Of a DNA stretch of 64,000 nucleotides, positions 45,678 through 56,100 are shown one piece after another; position 1 is the first letter of the stretch, and every line of letters begins with the position of its first letter. Source of the stretch: Psychroserpens ponticola. GTDB lineage: Bacteria > Bacteroidota > Bacteroidia > Flavobacteriales > Flavobacteriaceae. A program made the translations under genes and the position numbers. The DNA is taken from contig NZ_CP116221.1 in the NCBI RefSeq assembly GCF_023556315.2, positions 558,001 to 622,000 of the forward strand. Reading direction: 5' to 3'. The notes beneath the pieces are model-generated. The model saw only the letters and a list, made by a program, of their open reading frames with translations, was not told the origin of the DNA and did no database searches.

Positions 45678-47993
45678 TTAAAAGCGTACTCTAAAGCTAA
45701 TATTTGGTGTCACACCTAAAGATAAATTATCGATGCTTACAATCTCGCCATTTTCGTCTTCAGCAAAATAAGTATTTATAATATTTCTTCGATCAAACAC
45801 ATTCCAGATTGAAGCACCTATAGAAGCATCTAGTTTTTTTCCGAATTTTAATTTATATGTTATAGACATATCTGTTCTAAAATAACTACTCAAATTAGTG
45901 CTATTTGGTGATTTGTATTCAATGCTAGAATTAGCGGTGTTTTGAACTTCTGTAGGTAATGTAGTTGGTTTGCCTGAATGCCAATTAAAACCCAGAGCTA
46001 GATTTAAATTGTTGATTGCATATGTACTCGCAAATGTAACAGCATGTCTTACGTCTAAATTGTTTCTAAAAGCAGTATTGTTATTTATATTATCGAAGGT
46101 GTAATTATTATTACTAAATGAATAACTCAGCCAAGTACTGAAAGTTTCAAATTGTTTATTGATTAAAAAATCAATACCTAAAACTTGATATTTGCCAATG
46201 TCATTTACAAACTGAAACTGATTTTGAAATCCTTGACTTCTACTCGTAATTCCCTTAACATTTTTAATAAATGCTTCAGCACTTATGAACAATTTGTTTT
46301 TGTTATAATGAATGCCGAAAGCGCCTTGAGCACTTTTAATAATTGGAATGTCTTCATTGTTTGATAATATCCAACGTCGTTTTTCAATGCCTAAAAAGTC
46401 ATTTTGAAGGTCTATAATTTGTGAGGTCGTTTGACTTTTAAATTCTGCCAGAAACTCCAATCTAAAGTTGTTACTTAGTTTGTGACTTACTGATAATCTA
46501 GGCTCTGTAAAAAACTCTGAAAATTTTTCAATAAAATTAGTTCTTATACCTATTCTAGCATAAGTGTTTTTATCTGCTGAAGTAAATTCAGCTTCACCAT
46601 AAATAGAATGTGTTCGATTAACTTCTTTAACAAAACTAGTAAAGTCAGGAAAGTCTACTTCTTCAAAATTGCTAATAATAACTTCATTAAACTGGTAGCC
46701 ACCATGTAATTTTAAGTTGTCATCAATATGATTAGTTGCATTTATTTTTATGCCCAAATCCTTTACTTTGTTTTCTTGATTTTGACGTTGATTATTTATA
46801 ACATCAAAATCGGTCGCAATGAGATCATAGTTTGAAATGTAAACTTGTGCTGTAGTTGTGAGTTTGCTATTCCAATACTTTAAATATTGTACTCCTGCAG
46901 CAAAATTATTTTGCTCTAAGGTATTTGTTAAGGATACATTTTCGTCAGCAATAGAAAGTTGATCGTAAGTCAAACTATTATTTATTGTCGAAAAATTAAA
47001 TCGAATTTGATCCTGATCTGTGATATCATATAACAGCTTCGCTGCGATGTCATAGAAATAAAACCGCTCGTTATTTGACACAATTTGAGTTGAATTCTGT
47101 GGTGAATTAGAAAAATCTGAATCTTGAAATACACGTTGTAAATATTGATCGTAAGTTGGTGTGAAAATGAAATCTGTAACCGACCGTCTTGCAGATAATT
47201 GAATTTCAGCTTGTTTAGTTAATGGTACTTTTGCAAAGCCATCAGCATGAATAAGATTAAAACCAGCTCCAGATTTAAAGTCTTGATCTAGGCTATTGGT
47301 TTGTTGCATGTCAATGACGCTTGAAACACCGTCACCATAAATAACACTAGTCCCATTTTTTGAAACATTTATATCTGTTGTAAGATATGGATTGAAAGCA
47401 GATACTAAGCCAAAAAAATGTCCAGATTGATACATTTTTATGCCATCCCAAAGAATAAGGTTTTGGTCATGTGTGCCACCTCTAACGTTTATATTTGAAA
47501 CAGTTTCATCAACGCTTAATATTCCTGGAAGTGCTTGTATGGTTTGTAGAATATCTGGTTCAATCAGTCCTGGAAGGATTCCGAAGTCTTCAGTTTTAAT
47601 AGTTGTTTTTCCATCACTTTTTCTAGAAATTCCTTTAGTTAAATAATTGGTGATAACGATTTCTTCTAATTTTTGTGTGATAAATTTACTCAATGGATTA
47701 ATCCGTTTTGAGATGACAACATTATAATTGTCAATGAGAATAAAATCTAGATTTGCATACGTTTTTAAGTAGTCTAAAAGTTCTTCTAAGGAGAAGTTTT
47801 TATCTGGCCTTATAATGCTGATGTCTTCAATCGTTTGATCAACATAGGTGAAGTTTATGTTGTATTGAGCTTCTAATCCTGTTAAAATGTCGGTAAGAGG
47901 TTGTATCTCTTTAGATGTATTTTGAGCAATACTGCTGTTTATACTAGAGAAAATTAAAAAGATAAAAAGATAAATGACACCTTTCTTACTCAC
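45678..47993 (-). CDS. FecA-type TonB-dependent receptor with STN signalling domain
   Basis: 771 residues, outer membrane. After a signal peptide (to about residue 23) there is an STN/secretin-like domain (about 30-95: NINFTYVDQTIEDISII, LDFILIDNYNVVIS), then a plug (ILSVDETVSNINVRGG, LWDGIKMY) and a beta barrel ending NISFRVRF with a terminal Phe. There is no SusD partner. The STN domain and the adjacent anti-sigma and sigma genes indicate a receptor that signals ligand binding into the cell. The ligand is unknown. It overlaps the FecR gene by eight bases. Confidence 0.9.
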   Translation of the reverse strand: MSKKGVIYLFIFLIFSSINSSIAQNTSKEIQPLTDILTGLEAQYNINFTYVDQTIEDISIIRPDKNFSLEELLDYLKTYANLDFILIDNYNVVISKRINPLSKFITQKLEEIVITNYLTKGISRKSDGKTTIKTEDFGILPGLIEPDILQTIQALPGILSVDETVSNINVRGGTHDQNLILWDGIKMYQSGHFFGLVSAFNPYLTTDINVSKNGTSVIYGDGVSSVIDMQQTNSLDQDFKSGAGFNLIHADGFAKVPLTKQAEIQLSARRSVTDFIFTPTYDQYLQRVFQDSDFSNSPQNSTQIVSNNERFYFYDIAAKLLYDITDQDQIRFNFSTINNSLTYDQLSIADENVSLTNTLEQNNFAAGVQYLKYWNSKLTTTAQVYISNYDLIATDFDVINNQRQNQENKVKDLGIKINATNHIDDNLKLHGGYQFNEVIISNFEEVDFPDFTSFVKEVNRTHSIYGEAEFTSADKNTYARIGIRTNFIEKFSEFFTEPRLSVSHKLSNNFRLEFLAEFKSQTTSQIIDLQNDFLGIEKRRWILSNNEDIPIIKSAQGAFGIHYNKNKLFISAEAFIKNVKGITSRSQGFQNQFQFVNDIGKYQVLGIDFLINKQFETFSTWLSYSFSNNNYTFDNINNNTAFRNNLDVRHAVTFASTYAINNLNLALGFNWHSGKPTTLPTEVQNTANSSIEYKSPNSTNLSSYFRTDMSITYKLKFGKKLDASIGASIWNVFDRRNIINTYFAEDENGEIVSIDNLSLGVTPNISFRVRF

Positions 47994-48882
47994 GTTTTAA
48001 TGTAATGATATTGTCAGTTTTACTGTACGTTAAATGTAACGGTAAAGTAATGGATTTTAAGGCAATTTCAATATCATTATGAGTAAAACTTCCTGTGAAT
48101 AATTGCGAATCGTCAATATTTTCAAGTGAAATAAGTACGTCGTGTTGTCTTTCAAACTCAGCAATAACCTCTCTATATGGTAAGCTTTTAAAACGACTTT
48201 GGTTTTGTAACCATGATGGAGTAGATTGATTTTCTTTTTCAGTAGTAAATAATTTCCCATCTAATATGAAGAATGAATCTCCAGGTAATAATTTGGCTGT
48301 GTTAGCTTTATAAGTAACGGCAACTTTTCCTTCGTAACAAATTACTTCAAAATAATTGTCGCGTTGTTTTACATTAAACTGTGTTCCTAAAACAGAAATG
48401 ATACCATCTTCAGTTTTTACATCAAATTGTGAGCCTTTTGCGACTTTGAAAAATGCTTCACCTTGTAAAGTTACCTCTCTTTTACTTGTCCAATTACTTT
48501 TATTAAATGCTAGTGTAGACATCGCATTAAGTTCAACTACTGAGGTGTCTGGTAATTCAATAGATTGTTTTTGAGACGCAATGGTATTAAATGTAGTATC
48601 TAAAGTTGTTGTATAAAAATAAACGCCAAAACATATCACAAAAACAGCTGCTATTTTCATGGCAGTTGAGATCCAATTTGTTTTGTTTAGAGGGTTCGAT
48701 TTAATAGTACTCAATACTTGTTCTAAACTCTCAGAAGTATTGTGTTCTGGAGCTTTGAAGTGTTTAAGATTAGTGTCTAGCTTCGTTAATGCTTCATAAT
48801 CTTCAAGCTGTTTGAAAGCTTCAAGTTCTTGTGCATTAAGGTTATGATCTAACCACTTTTGTATGAGTTCTTCTTTATTCAT
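47986..48882 (-). CDS. FecR-family anti-sigma factor
   Basis: 298 residues. The N-terminal cytoplasmic part binds sigma, one transmembrane segment lies near residue 75-92 (AAVFVICFGVYFYTT), and the periplasmic FecR domain contains FKVAKGSQFDVKTEDGIISVLGTQFNVK and a C-terminal DUF4974-like region. It transmits the state of the receptor to the sigma factor encoded upstream. Gene order sigma-FecR-receptor with a 59-base gap before it and an overlap after it supports a single operon. Confidence 0.92.
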   Translation of the reverse strand: MNKEELIQKWLDHNLNAQELEAFKQLEDYEALTKLDTNLKHFKAPEHNTSESLEQVLSTIKSNPLNKTNWISTAMKIAAVFVICFGVYFYTTTLDTTFNTIASQKQSIELPDTSVVELNAMSTLAFNKSNWTSKREVTLQGEAFFKVAKGSQFDVKTEDGIISVLGTQFNVKQRDNYFEVICYEGKVAVTYKANTAKLLPGDSFFILDGKLFTTEKENQSTPSWLQNQSRFKSLPYREVIAEFERQHDVLISLENIDDSQLFTGSFTHNDIEIALKSITLPLHLTYSKTDNIITLKRE

Positions 48883-48941
48883 GATTTGGTTTACATTTAT
48901 ATAACAGTTATACTATAAAAATTCCTACCTTTTATTTATTA

Positions 48942-49457
48942 TTATAATTCATCAATATCTTCTCTTAATTTTTTTAACGCGCCATAGATTCGTTTTTCAA
49001 CAGCTTTAGTCGAAATATCTAGTAATTGTGCAATCTCTTTAAAACGTTTTCCTTCGACTCTATTCATTAAAAAAGCCACACGTTGCGCATCGGTTAAATT
49101 TGAAATTGCAGTATTCAATTTTTTTTGATATTCTTTTTCTTGTAATAGAAATTCAGGTGTTTCGTTTGTACTAAATTTAGGTTTTATTTGCTCATGTTTT
49201 CGGACTACCTTTTGATGTGCATAGGCATTAAGCATTAAATTATTTGCAGTGGTAAACAGAAAACTTTTGGCTTTATTTGGTGCTATTTTTCCGCAGTTTT
49301 CCCAAAGCTTTACAAAAGCTTCCTGAGCTTTGTCTTTAGGGTCTAGAGTGCCACCAAACTTATAAAATAAGAAGTTAGTTAGATCTTCAGAATATTTATT
49401 AAATAGTGATGAAAATAACCGTTCATCACAAATATTGTCTTTAAGCGGTTTTGACAT
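48942..49457 (-). CDS. ECF-type RNA polymerase sigma factor
   Basis: 171 residues. Region 2 is around FLFYKFGGTLDPKDKAQEAFVKLW (near residues 30-54) and region 4 is the helix-turn-helix RFKEIAQLLDISTKAVEKRIYGALKKLR (near 138-165). It is the FecI-like partner of the FecR and receptor genes downstream, and probably drives its own operon. Confidence 0.94.
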   Translation of the reverse strand: MSKPLKDNICDERLFSSLFNKYSEDLTNFLFYKFGGTLDPKDKAQEAFVKLWENCGKIAPNKAKSFLFTTANNLMLNAYAHQKVVRKHEQIKPKFSTNETPEFLLQEKEYQKKLNTAISNLTDAQRVAFLMNRVEGKRFKEIAQLLDISTKAVEKRIYGALKKLREDIDEL

Positions 49458-49659
49458 AGTTTGTTACTTGAAACTAAGTTTGAAATTTAGGTAAAGGTAG
49501 GGGATTTTTAGATTTAGCTGTTATATAATAAAACAATAGTAAGAATATTATTTCTGTTCTTTAGAAAACAAAATTGATATAAATGAACTGTTGTTTGAGA
49601 ATTCATATAATAGTTAGTAAAACTGAACCGCTTGGTTTTTAGTTTTAGTTTTTAGTTGG

Positions 49660-49694
49660 AAAAAAAGGATTGTTGTCATAGCAATCCTTTTTTT
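49660..49694 (+). terminator. Strong orphan intrinsic terminator
   Basis: AAAAAAAGGATTG (49660-49672) pairs exactly with CAATCCTTTTTTT (49682-49694) around a nine-base loop. It can act in either direction. It lies between two divergently transcribed genes, where neither needs a terminator. Possibly it once served argS before the receptor cassette was inserted, or it ends an unannotated small RNA. Confidence 0.85.
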
Positions 49695-49740
49695 ATGCTT
49701 AATTTATAGTGCATCACTTTATAAATACATCACAAATACT

Positions 49741-49748
49741 TAAATTTG
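49741..49748 (+). promoter_or_regulatory. Probable -7 promoter box for ffh
   Basis: TAAATTTG, matching TAnnTTTG, 59 bases before the ffh ATG and downstream of the orphan terminator. Confidence 0.5.
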
Positions 49749-49806
49749 CATTTTTCCAAATATGCCTATAATAAATAGTGTGTATTAATTAATCTGAAGA
49801 AAGACT

Positions 49807-51135
49807 ATGTTTAATAATTTAAGTGAAAAGTTAGATAAGGCGTTACATGTTTTAAAAGGTCATGGAAGCATAACAGAAGTTAATGTTGCAGAAACTTTAA
49901 AGGAAGTTCGTAGAGCATTATTAGATGCCGATGTTAACTTTAAAATTGCTAAAGAGTTTACTAATAAAGTTAAAGAGAAAGCTTTAGGTCAAGATGTTTT
50001 AACAAGTTTACAGCCAGGACAATTAATGGTGAAACTTGTAAAGGATGAACTTACTGAGCTTATGGGAGGTGATGCTGAAGGAATTAATCTTTCAGGAACT
50101 CCAAGTGTAATTTTAATGTCTGGTCTTCAAGGTTCTGGTAAAACAACTTTTTCAGGAAAATTAGCGAATTATTTAAAAAACAAAAAAACTAAAAAACCAT
50201 TGTTAGTTGCCTGTGATGTCTATCGTCCTGCAGCAATAGATCAGTTACATGTTGTAGGAGATCAAATAGGAATTGAGGTTTATAGTGATAAAGGAAATAG
50301 CGATCCAATTGCTATTGCTCAAGCAGGTATTGCTCATGCAAAGGCAAATGGACATAATGTCGTTATTATTGATACAGCTGGTCGTTTGGCTGTAGATGAG
50401 GCAATGATGACCGAAATATCTAACATTCATAAAGCAATTCAACCGCAAGAAACACTTTTTGTTGTCGATTCTATGACAGGTCAAGATGCTGTAAATACAG
50501 CAAAAGCATTTAATGACATCCTAAATTTTGATGGTGTTATTTTGACTAAATTAGATGGTGATACTCGAGGTGGAGCTGCCATTTCTATTAAATCTGTAGT
50601 TAATAAACCAATTAAATTTATTGGTACAGGTGAGAAGATGGAAGCTATTGATGTGTTCTATCCATCACGTATGGCAGATCGTATCTTAGGAATGGGAGAT
50701 GTTGTGTCTCTTGTTGAAAGAGCGCAAGAACAATATGATGAAGAAGAAGCGAGAAAAATTCAGAAGAAGATTGCTAAAAATCAATTTGGCTTAGATGATT
50801 TCTTAAAGCAGATTCAACAAATCAAGAAGATGGGTAATATGAAAGACCTTATCGGAATGATTCCTGGAGCTGGGAAAATGATGAAAGATGTTGATATTGA
50901 TGATGATGCTTTTAAAGGAATTGAAGCTATTATTCATTCTATGACACCTGATGAACGTTCTAATCCTGCAGTTATAGATTCTAATAGAAAAAAACGTATA
51001 GGAAAAGGATCTGGAACATCAGTTCAAGAAGTGAATCAATTGTTGAAACAATTCAACCAAATGAGTAAAATGATGAAGATGATGCAAGGCGGAAAAGGAA
51101 AAGCAATGATGCAAGCCATGAAAGGTATGAAATAA
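49807..51135 (+). CDS. ffh: Signal recognition particle protein Ffh
   Basis: GTPase of the signal recognition particle that takes nascent membrane proteins to FtsY and SecY. It has 442 residues: N domain, G domain with P-loop GLQGSGKTT (106-114), DTAGR near 190 and TKLDGDTRGG near 247, then the Met-rich M domain (about 320-442) with IPGAGKMM and the C-terminal QMSKMMKMMQGGKGK stretch. It has its own promoter. Confidence 0.98.
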   Translation: MFNNLSEKLDKALHVLKGHGSITEVNVAETLKEVRRALLDADVNFKIAKEFTNKVKEKALGQDVLTSLQPGQLMVKLVKDELTELMGGDAEGINLSGTPSVILMSGLQGSGKTTFSGKLANYLKNKKTKKPLLVACDVYRPAAIDQLHVVGDQIGIEVYSDKGNSDPIAIAQAGIAHAKANGHNVVIIDTAGRLAVDEAMMTEISNIHKAIQPQETLFVVDSMTGQDAVNTAKAFNDILNFDGVILTKLDGDTRGGAAISIKSVVNKPIKFIGTGEKMEAIDVFYPSRMADRILGMGDVVSLVERAQEQYDEEEARKIQKKIAKNQFGLDDFLKQIQQIKKMGNMKDLIGMIPGAGKMMKDVDIDDDAFKGIEAIIHSMTPDERSNPAVIDSNRKKRIGKGSGTSVQEVNQLLKQFNQMSKMMKMMQGGKGKAMMQAMKGMK

Positions 51136-51170
51136 TTTATTATTGCTTTTTAATAAAAATAAATTAGTCA

Positions 51171-51238
51171 CCTCGAGCGCAGTCGAGAGGTCTTTAAAAT
51201 AATAGAAATATTAATTAGGTCTCGACTGAGCTCGACCT
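51171..51238. repeat. Palindromic intergenic element between ffh and folD
   Basis: TCGAGCGCAGTCGAGA (51173-51188) pairs with TCTCGACTGAGCTCGA (51220-51235), one mismatch, across a 31-base AT-rich loop. It is much more GC-rich than its surroundings. It resembles, from memory, dispersed flavobacterial repeats with GGTCTCGACTGCGCTCGACC cores. It may fold as a terminator-like stem for ffh or be a miniature mobile repeat. Confidence 0.5.
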
Positions 51239-51254
51239 AACAAACAACACCAAC

Positions 51255-52130
51255 ATGACAATTTTAGACGGAAGAAAAGTTAGTAATGATATCAAAGATG
51301 AAATTACTGAACAAGTCAAAAAAATGAAAGCTAAAGGCGAAAAAGTACCACACTTAGCTGCAGTTATTGTTGGGAATGATGGAGCAAGTTTAACGTATGT
51401 TGGTAGTAAGGTTCGCGCTTGTGAACGTGTAGGATTTGAATCTACAATGGTTCGCATGTCTAACACAACTAGCGAAATAGAGCTGCTAGATCAAATAGAA
51501 GAATTAAACCAAAATGATGATATCGACGGTTTCATTATTCAGTTGCCATTACCTCCACAAATCAATACTCAAAAAGTGCTAATGGCTGTAGATCCTAGTA
51601 AAGATGTTGATGGATTTCATCCAGAAAACTTCGGAAAAATGGCATTAGATATGAGTACCTTTATTCCTGCTACACCTTTTGGGATTCTTGAATTACTAGA
51701 TCGTTATGAAGTTGATACACAAGGAAAGCATACGGTTGTTATTGGACGAAGTCATATTGTTGGACGACCAATGAGTATTTTAATGGGACGTAAAGGGTTT
51801 CCTGGGAACTCAACAGTGACATTAACACATAGTCATACAAAAAACATTACGCAAATTACGTCTCAAGCAGATATTATCATTTCAGCACTAGGCGTTCCAA
51901 ATTTTCTGAAAGCTGAAATGGTTAAAGATGATGTCGTTATTATTGATGTTGGTATTACTAGAGTTCCTGATGAAAGTTCTACAAAAGGATATATAATTAC
52001 TGGAGATGTTGATTTCGAAAATGTAAGTAAAAAAGCGAGTTATATTACTCCTGTTCCCGGAGGTGTTGGTCCCATGACTATTGCTATGCTTCTTAAAAAC
52101 ACCTTACTAGCAAGAGAGCAACGTATGTAA
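51255..52130 (+). CDS. folD: Bifunctional methylenetetrahydrofolate dehydrogenase/cyclohydrolase
   Basis: 291-residue FolD of one-carbon metabolism, interconverting 5,10-methylene- and 10-formyl-tetrahydrofolate. The conserved KDVDGFHPEN (near 115), VVIGRSHIVGRPM (NADP-binding, near 163) and YITPVPGGVGPMTIAML (near 260) are all present, as is the catalytic Lys in LTYVGSKVRAC. It lies downstream of ffh and is separated from it by a palindromic element. Confidence 0.97.
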   Translation: MTILDGRKVSNDIKDEITEQVKKMKAKGEKVPHLAAVIVGNDGASLTYVGSKVRACERVGFESTMVRMSNTTSEIELLDQIEELNQNDDIDGFIIQLPLPPQINTQKVLMAVDPSKDVDGFHPENFGKMALDMSTFIPATPFGILELLDRYEVDTQGKHTVVIGRSHIVGRPMSILMGRKGFPGNSTVTLTHSHTKNITQITSQADIIISALGVPNFLKAEMVKDDVVIIDVGITRVPDESSTKGYIITGDVDFENVSKKASYITPVPGGVGPMTIAMLLKNTLLAREQRM

Positions 52131-52152
52131 ATCAGTTTAGTTATATTGCTAG

Positions 52153-52869
52153 ATGCATTTTTTAACTACTTTATTACTACAAAGGGTTGCAATTGGTTCA
52201 TTAGAACATCTTATTCCAATTGGAATTGCTATTGTTTTTTCTGTTCTATTTATTAGATTTGCTAAACAATCTTCCAATCAAAATATCAAAGTAAGACTAT
52301 TTAATGGTTTAGCTGTTTTTGTGTCTTTAAGTGTTTTTAGTTTTCATCTGTATTATTTTGGCTTCGAGTCCTATAATATTAAAACAGATTTGCCTCTTTA
52401 TTTATGTAGCCTAATAGCATTATTAATACCTATATTCTCTTACAACAGAAAGTATTGGATGTTTGAAATACTTGTGTTTTGGATAATTGCAGGTACATTA
52501 CAAGGCGTTATAACTCCAGACATAGTCGAAGGTTTTCCAAGTTTTGATTATTTTAGATATTGGATTGTGCACTTAGGACTATTATCAATAATTTTTTATG
52601 CTGTTTTTGTTTTTGAAATGAAGCCTAGATTTAATAGTGTTTTTATTTCTTTTTTTGCACTTCAATTGTATGTTGTTTTTATGGTAATTATAAATTTTGT
52701 ACTCGATGCCAATTATTTTTATCTTAATCAGAAACCAGAATCTGCGTCACTTTTAGATTATTTTGGAGAATGGCCATATTACATAATAATTACTCAATTA
52801 ATAATTATTCCTTTCTTCTTTATTATTTATTTAGGGTTTAATTTTATTTGTTTCAAAAAAAAGCGTTGA
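52153..52869 (+). CDS. YwaF/TIGR02206-type integral membrane protein
   Basis: 238 residues with six or seven hydrophobic segments. It has the family pattern: LPLYLCSLIAL near 78-90, a conserved His after the fourth segment (RYWIVHLGLLS), and NYFYLNQKPESASLLDYFGEWPYY split around residues 187-210. The function of this family is unknown. It starts 22 bases after folD and may be co-transcribed. Confidence 0.82.
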   Translation: MHFLTTLLLQRVAIGSLEHLIPIGIAIVFSVLFIRFAKQSSNQNIKVRLFNGLAVFVSLSVFSFHLYYFGFESYNIKTDLPLYLCSLIALLIPIFSYNRKYWMFEILVFWIIAGTLQGVITPDIVEGFPSFDYFRYWIVHLGLLSIIFYAVFVFEMKPRFNSVFISFFALQLYVVFMVIINFVLDANYFYLNQKPESASLLDYFGEWPYYIIITQLIIIPFFFIIYLGFNFICFKKKR

Positions 52870-53133
52870 TTGGGTTTGGTGTATAATATTGTATAACAGT
52901 ATTTTAACCTTAAACAATTATGACTAAGGTTTTTCTTACAACCTAAATCTTTTAAACTTCTTTTTTTTGGGAGTTGTCTAAAAGTCAATTCAACATATTC
53001 ATTTTTTTGTACATTTCGTCCGATTTAATATCACATTTTCCCTACAGATATTATTTGTTTACAATGGCATTTTTTATTTCGGTTGATTAATAGCCTATCA
53101 ACCCAAATTTACATTATAATCATGTAATCAATC

Positions 53134-53141
53134 TATGTTTG
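53134..53141 (+). promoter_or_regulatory. Probable -7 promoter box for the giant secreted protein
   Basis: TATGTTTG fits TAnnTTTG, 25 bases before the ATG at 53167. The rest of the 297-base upstream region (52870-53166) shows no gene or clear -33 element. Confidence 0.45.
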
Positions 53142-53166
53142 GTTTAACTAAAAAAAACCAATCATT

Positions 53167-56100
53167 ATGAATGCTGTAGCTATTAATTCAATTAAAATTT
53201 GTTGCGCTTTTTTCAACAATATTTTTTTAAAACTTCAAGTCAAAAGGCAAGTATTGCTCGTTTTGACTTTTTTATTGTTTAGTCTTTTCTCAATTCAAGC
53301 TCAAACGTATTGTGAAGATATTGCAGGGAGAAATTGTGATGACTGTCCAACGATTCCTGTAAGTCCTAATCCAGATATGTTAGTGAACTGCGAAGACTCA
53401 ATTGATATTATTTTAATTATTGATGAATCTAATTCTATAGATTCTCAAACTTTAGAAAATAATGTTAGAGATGGTGTGTTAGCATTTTTAGGTGAACTTG
53501 AATGTAAACCAGTGAGAGTGGCATTGATAGAATTTGGATCAGTAGCTAATTATGTCGTTCCAACCTATAGAGCAGTTGGAACCTCGCTTACTACTGATAT
53601 TACAAATTATTTTAATGATAATGTTGGTTTTAATGGTAATACCTATACACCAGATAATTTTTCTAATAATAATTTAGGTGGTACCAATTGGCAGGCAGCT
53701 TTATTAAGAGCTAATGCGTTACCAACTGCAGATTTGTTATTAATGTTTACCGATGGAAAACCAACAGCATATTCTCCAAATGCTAATAATCCAGGATCTA
53801 GTTATGATTTTTGTGATAGTGGTAGTGACACAGAAGAGGCAGAAATATATAATGCTGCTATTGTGGCAAACTTATTAAAAGCTAAAGATACACACATGTT
53901 TGTTTTAGGTATTGGAAATGCTTCTTCTACTTATATTCCAAGTATAACAGGGACAAATGAATATAATCCATCAGATGGAGATCTAATTTCTAATTCAGAT
54001 TATGAAATTGATCCTAATTTTGCTAATCTAGCAGCTTGTTTTCGTAATATAGCTAATAATTTATGTTCTATTATAGTTGAAAGTGTAGGTTCTACTGTAT
54101 GTCAGGGAGAAACAAATGGAGTTATTGATATTACATTAACAACACTTGCTATTGGGCCTTTTACAGTAACAGTAACAAATGGGCCAACGAGTGTTAGTCC
54201 ATTTTCTACTTCTCAAACAAATTTTTCTGTATCTAATCTTGCTGCAGGAACGTATAAAGTTAAAGTAGAATCTAATGATGGATGCTATGAAGAAGGAAGT
54301 GTGTTTGTAACTATTGGAGTTGATACTCCTGATGCTACTTGTAATAATTTAGCAGATGTACTATTAGAAACTTGTACTGCAACGATTCCAACTAATTTTG
54401 ATGCTGGTGATACAGATGGCGAATTAGCTGATGTATTTTCAGATGTATTAACTTGTGGAACAGCAGGAATTAGACATGAAGATAGTAATCCAGGAGATAT
54501 TTGTAATGGAACAACTATTACTAGAACTTATTATTTAACTGATGATACAGTAGATGTTCAAGGAGTAACTTGTACAAGAGATTTTGTGTTTACAGCTCCA
54601 GCATTAGCATTAAGTGCAGCTCCAGCAGATGTTACTACATCAGCTTGTGTGAATCCAGCAGATGAGTTTGCAGCATGGATATTAGCATTAGAAAACATGA
54701 GTGCCACAGGAGGTTGTAATGCAGAGGTAGAATATTCAGAAGATCTAAATACATTATCTGTATCTGGATTCTGTAATACAACAGCACAAGTAATTACAGT
54801 AAATATAAATGCAAAGGATGATTGCGGTGAAACAACACCAGTAACAGCGACATTTACTGTTTCAGCTTATTCAAATGATTTAACATTGGTTGGCACTTGC
54901 CCAACAGCTAATGAAGTAGATGGTTGTTCAACAAATTTAGAAATATCAGCAGCATTCGATACATGGAAATCAGCAGTATTAGCAAACTTTAGTGCCACTG
55001 GAGGTTGTAATGCAGAGGTTGAGTATTCTACAGATGTATCAGCTTTACAAGCACCTACACAGTGTGGTAGTACAGATCAAATAATCTCAGTAGATATCAA
55101 TGCTAAGGACGATTGTGGAGAAACATCAATAACAACTTGTAGTTTTACAGTGAAAGCTTTTGCTTCAACATTACTTGTTACAGAGGTAACAGATGAGAGT
55201 TATAATTCATGTGATTATACAAGTCAGTCAGGATTAGATGCAGCGTTTCAAGCGTTCTTAGATAAATTTGGATATACAGGAGGTTGTGATGCTTCAGGAC
55301 AATTAGCAAGTGCTTATAGTGCACCAGACTTATGTTCAGGAGGAACAGTAAGTGTGACTTATAATGTAACAGATTTATGTGAATCTGATAATGAAACAGC
55401 AAGTTTCACGATTACACCTTCAGAAGCATTAGAAGTGAGTTGTGCAACAGCTGTTAGTTTAAGTTCTTCATCAACACAACAAGAGATAGAAGATGCTTAC
55501 GATGCATGGAAGCTAGAGTTCACTAAAACAGGAGGTTGTGAAGCAACCGATAACTTAGATACGTTCCCAAGCTTACCAAGTTTTGATTGTGGTACAGCTG
55601 TAGACCTTAGTTTTACATACACAGCAATAGATCGTTGTCATCCAAATGGCGTAAGTTGTAGTTCAACATTCTTTGTGCCTGGAATAGTAGGTTTGACAGT
55701 AACATGTCCAGATCCAGTTAATTTACCAGCATGTAGTTCTGATGCAGATATTTTAGAAGCCTACAATGCATGGAAAGCAGGCTTTGTTGTCAACGGTGGA
55801 GATAATCCAACATCAAATATTGCTTTACTTGAAGCCTTTGACACCACACAATTATTGAATTGTTATGGAGGTACATCTTTAGGCTTTAATTTTTATGCTT
55901 ATGATGCTTGTCATCCAAATGGAGTAAATTGTCGTTCAGATTTTATAATTGATTCAAGTGAAATATTAGGATTAAGTAGAAAACCAGCTGATGTAACTAC
56001 ATCAGCCTGTGTAAATCCAGCAGATGAGTTTGCAGCATGGATTTTAGCTTTAGAAAATATGACAGTATCAGGAGGTTGTAATGCTGAGGTTGAGTATTCA

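Larger units (their letters stand above)
49458..49806. other. 349-base divergent region with an orphan terminator
   Basis: Between the sigma-factor gene (minus) and ffh (plus). It contains a strong terminator (49660-49694) and the ffh promoter box. I looked for a tRNA, SRP RNA or small gene upstream of the terminator and found none. Confidence 0.6.

Noticed and set aside
49500-49660. A possible tRNA or signal-recognition RNA gene ahead of the orphan terminator near ffh
   Set aside because: I found no cloverleaf, no CCA-proximal acceptor stem and no GGAAGCA-type SRP RNA loop. The sequence is plain AT-rich, so only an unknown small RNA remains possible.
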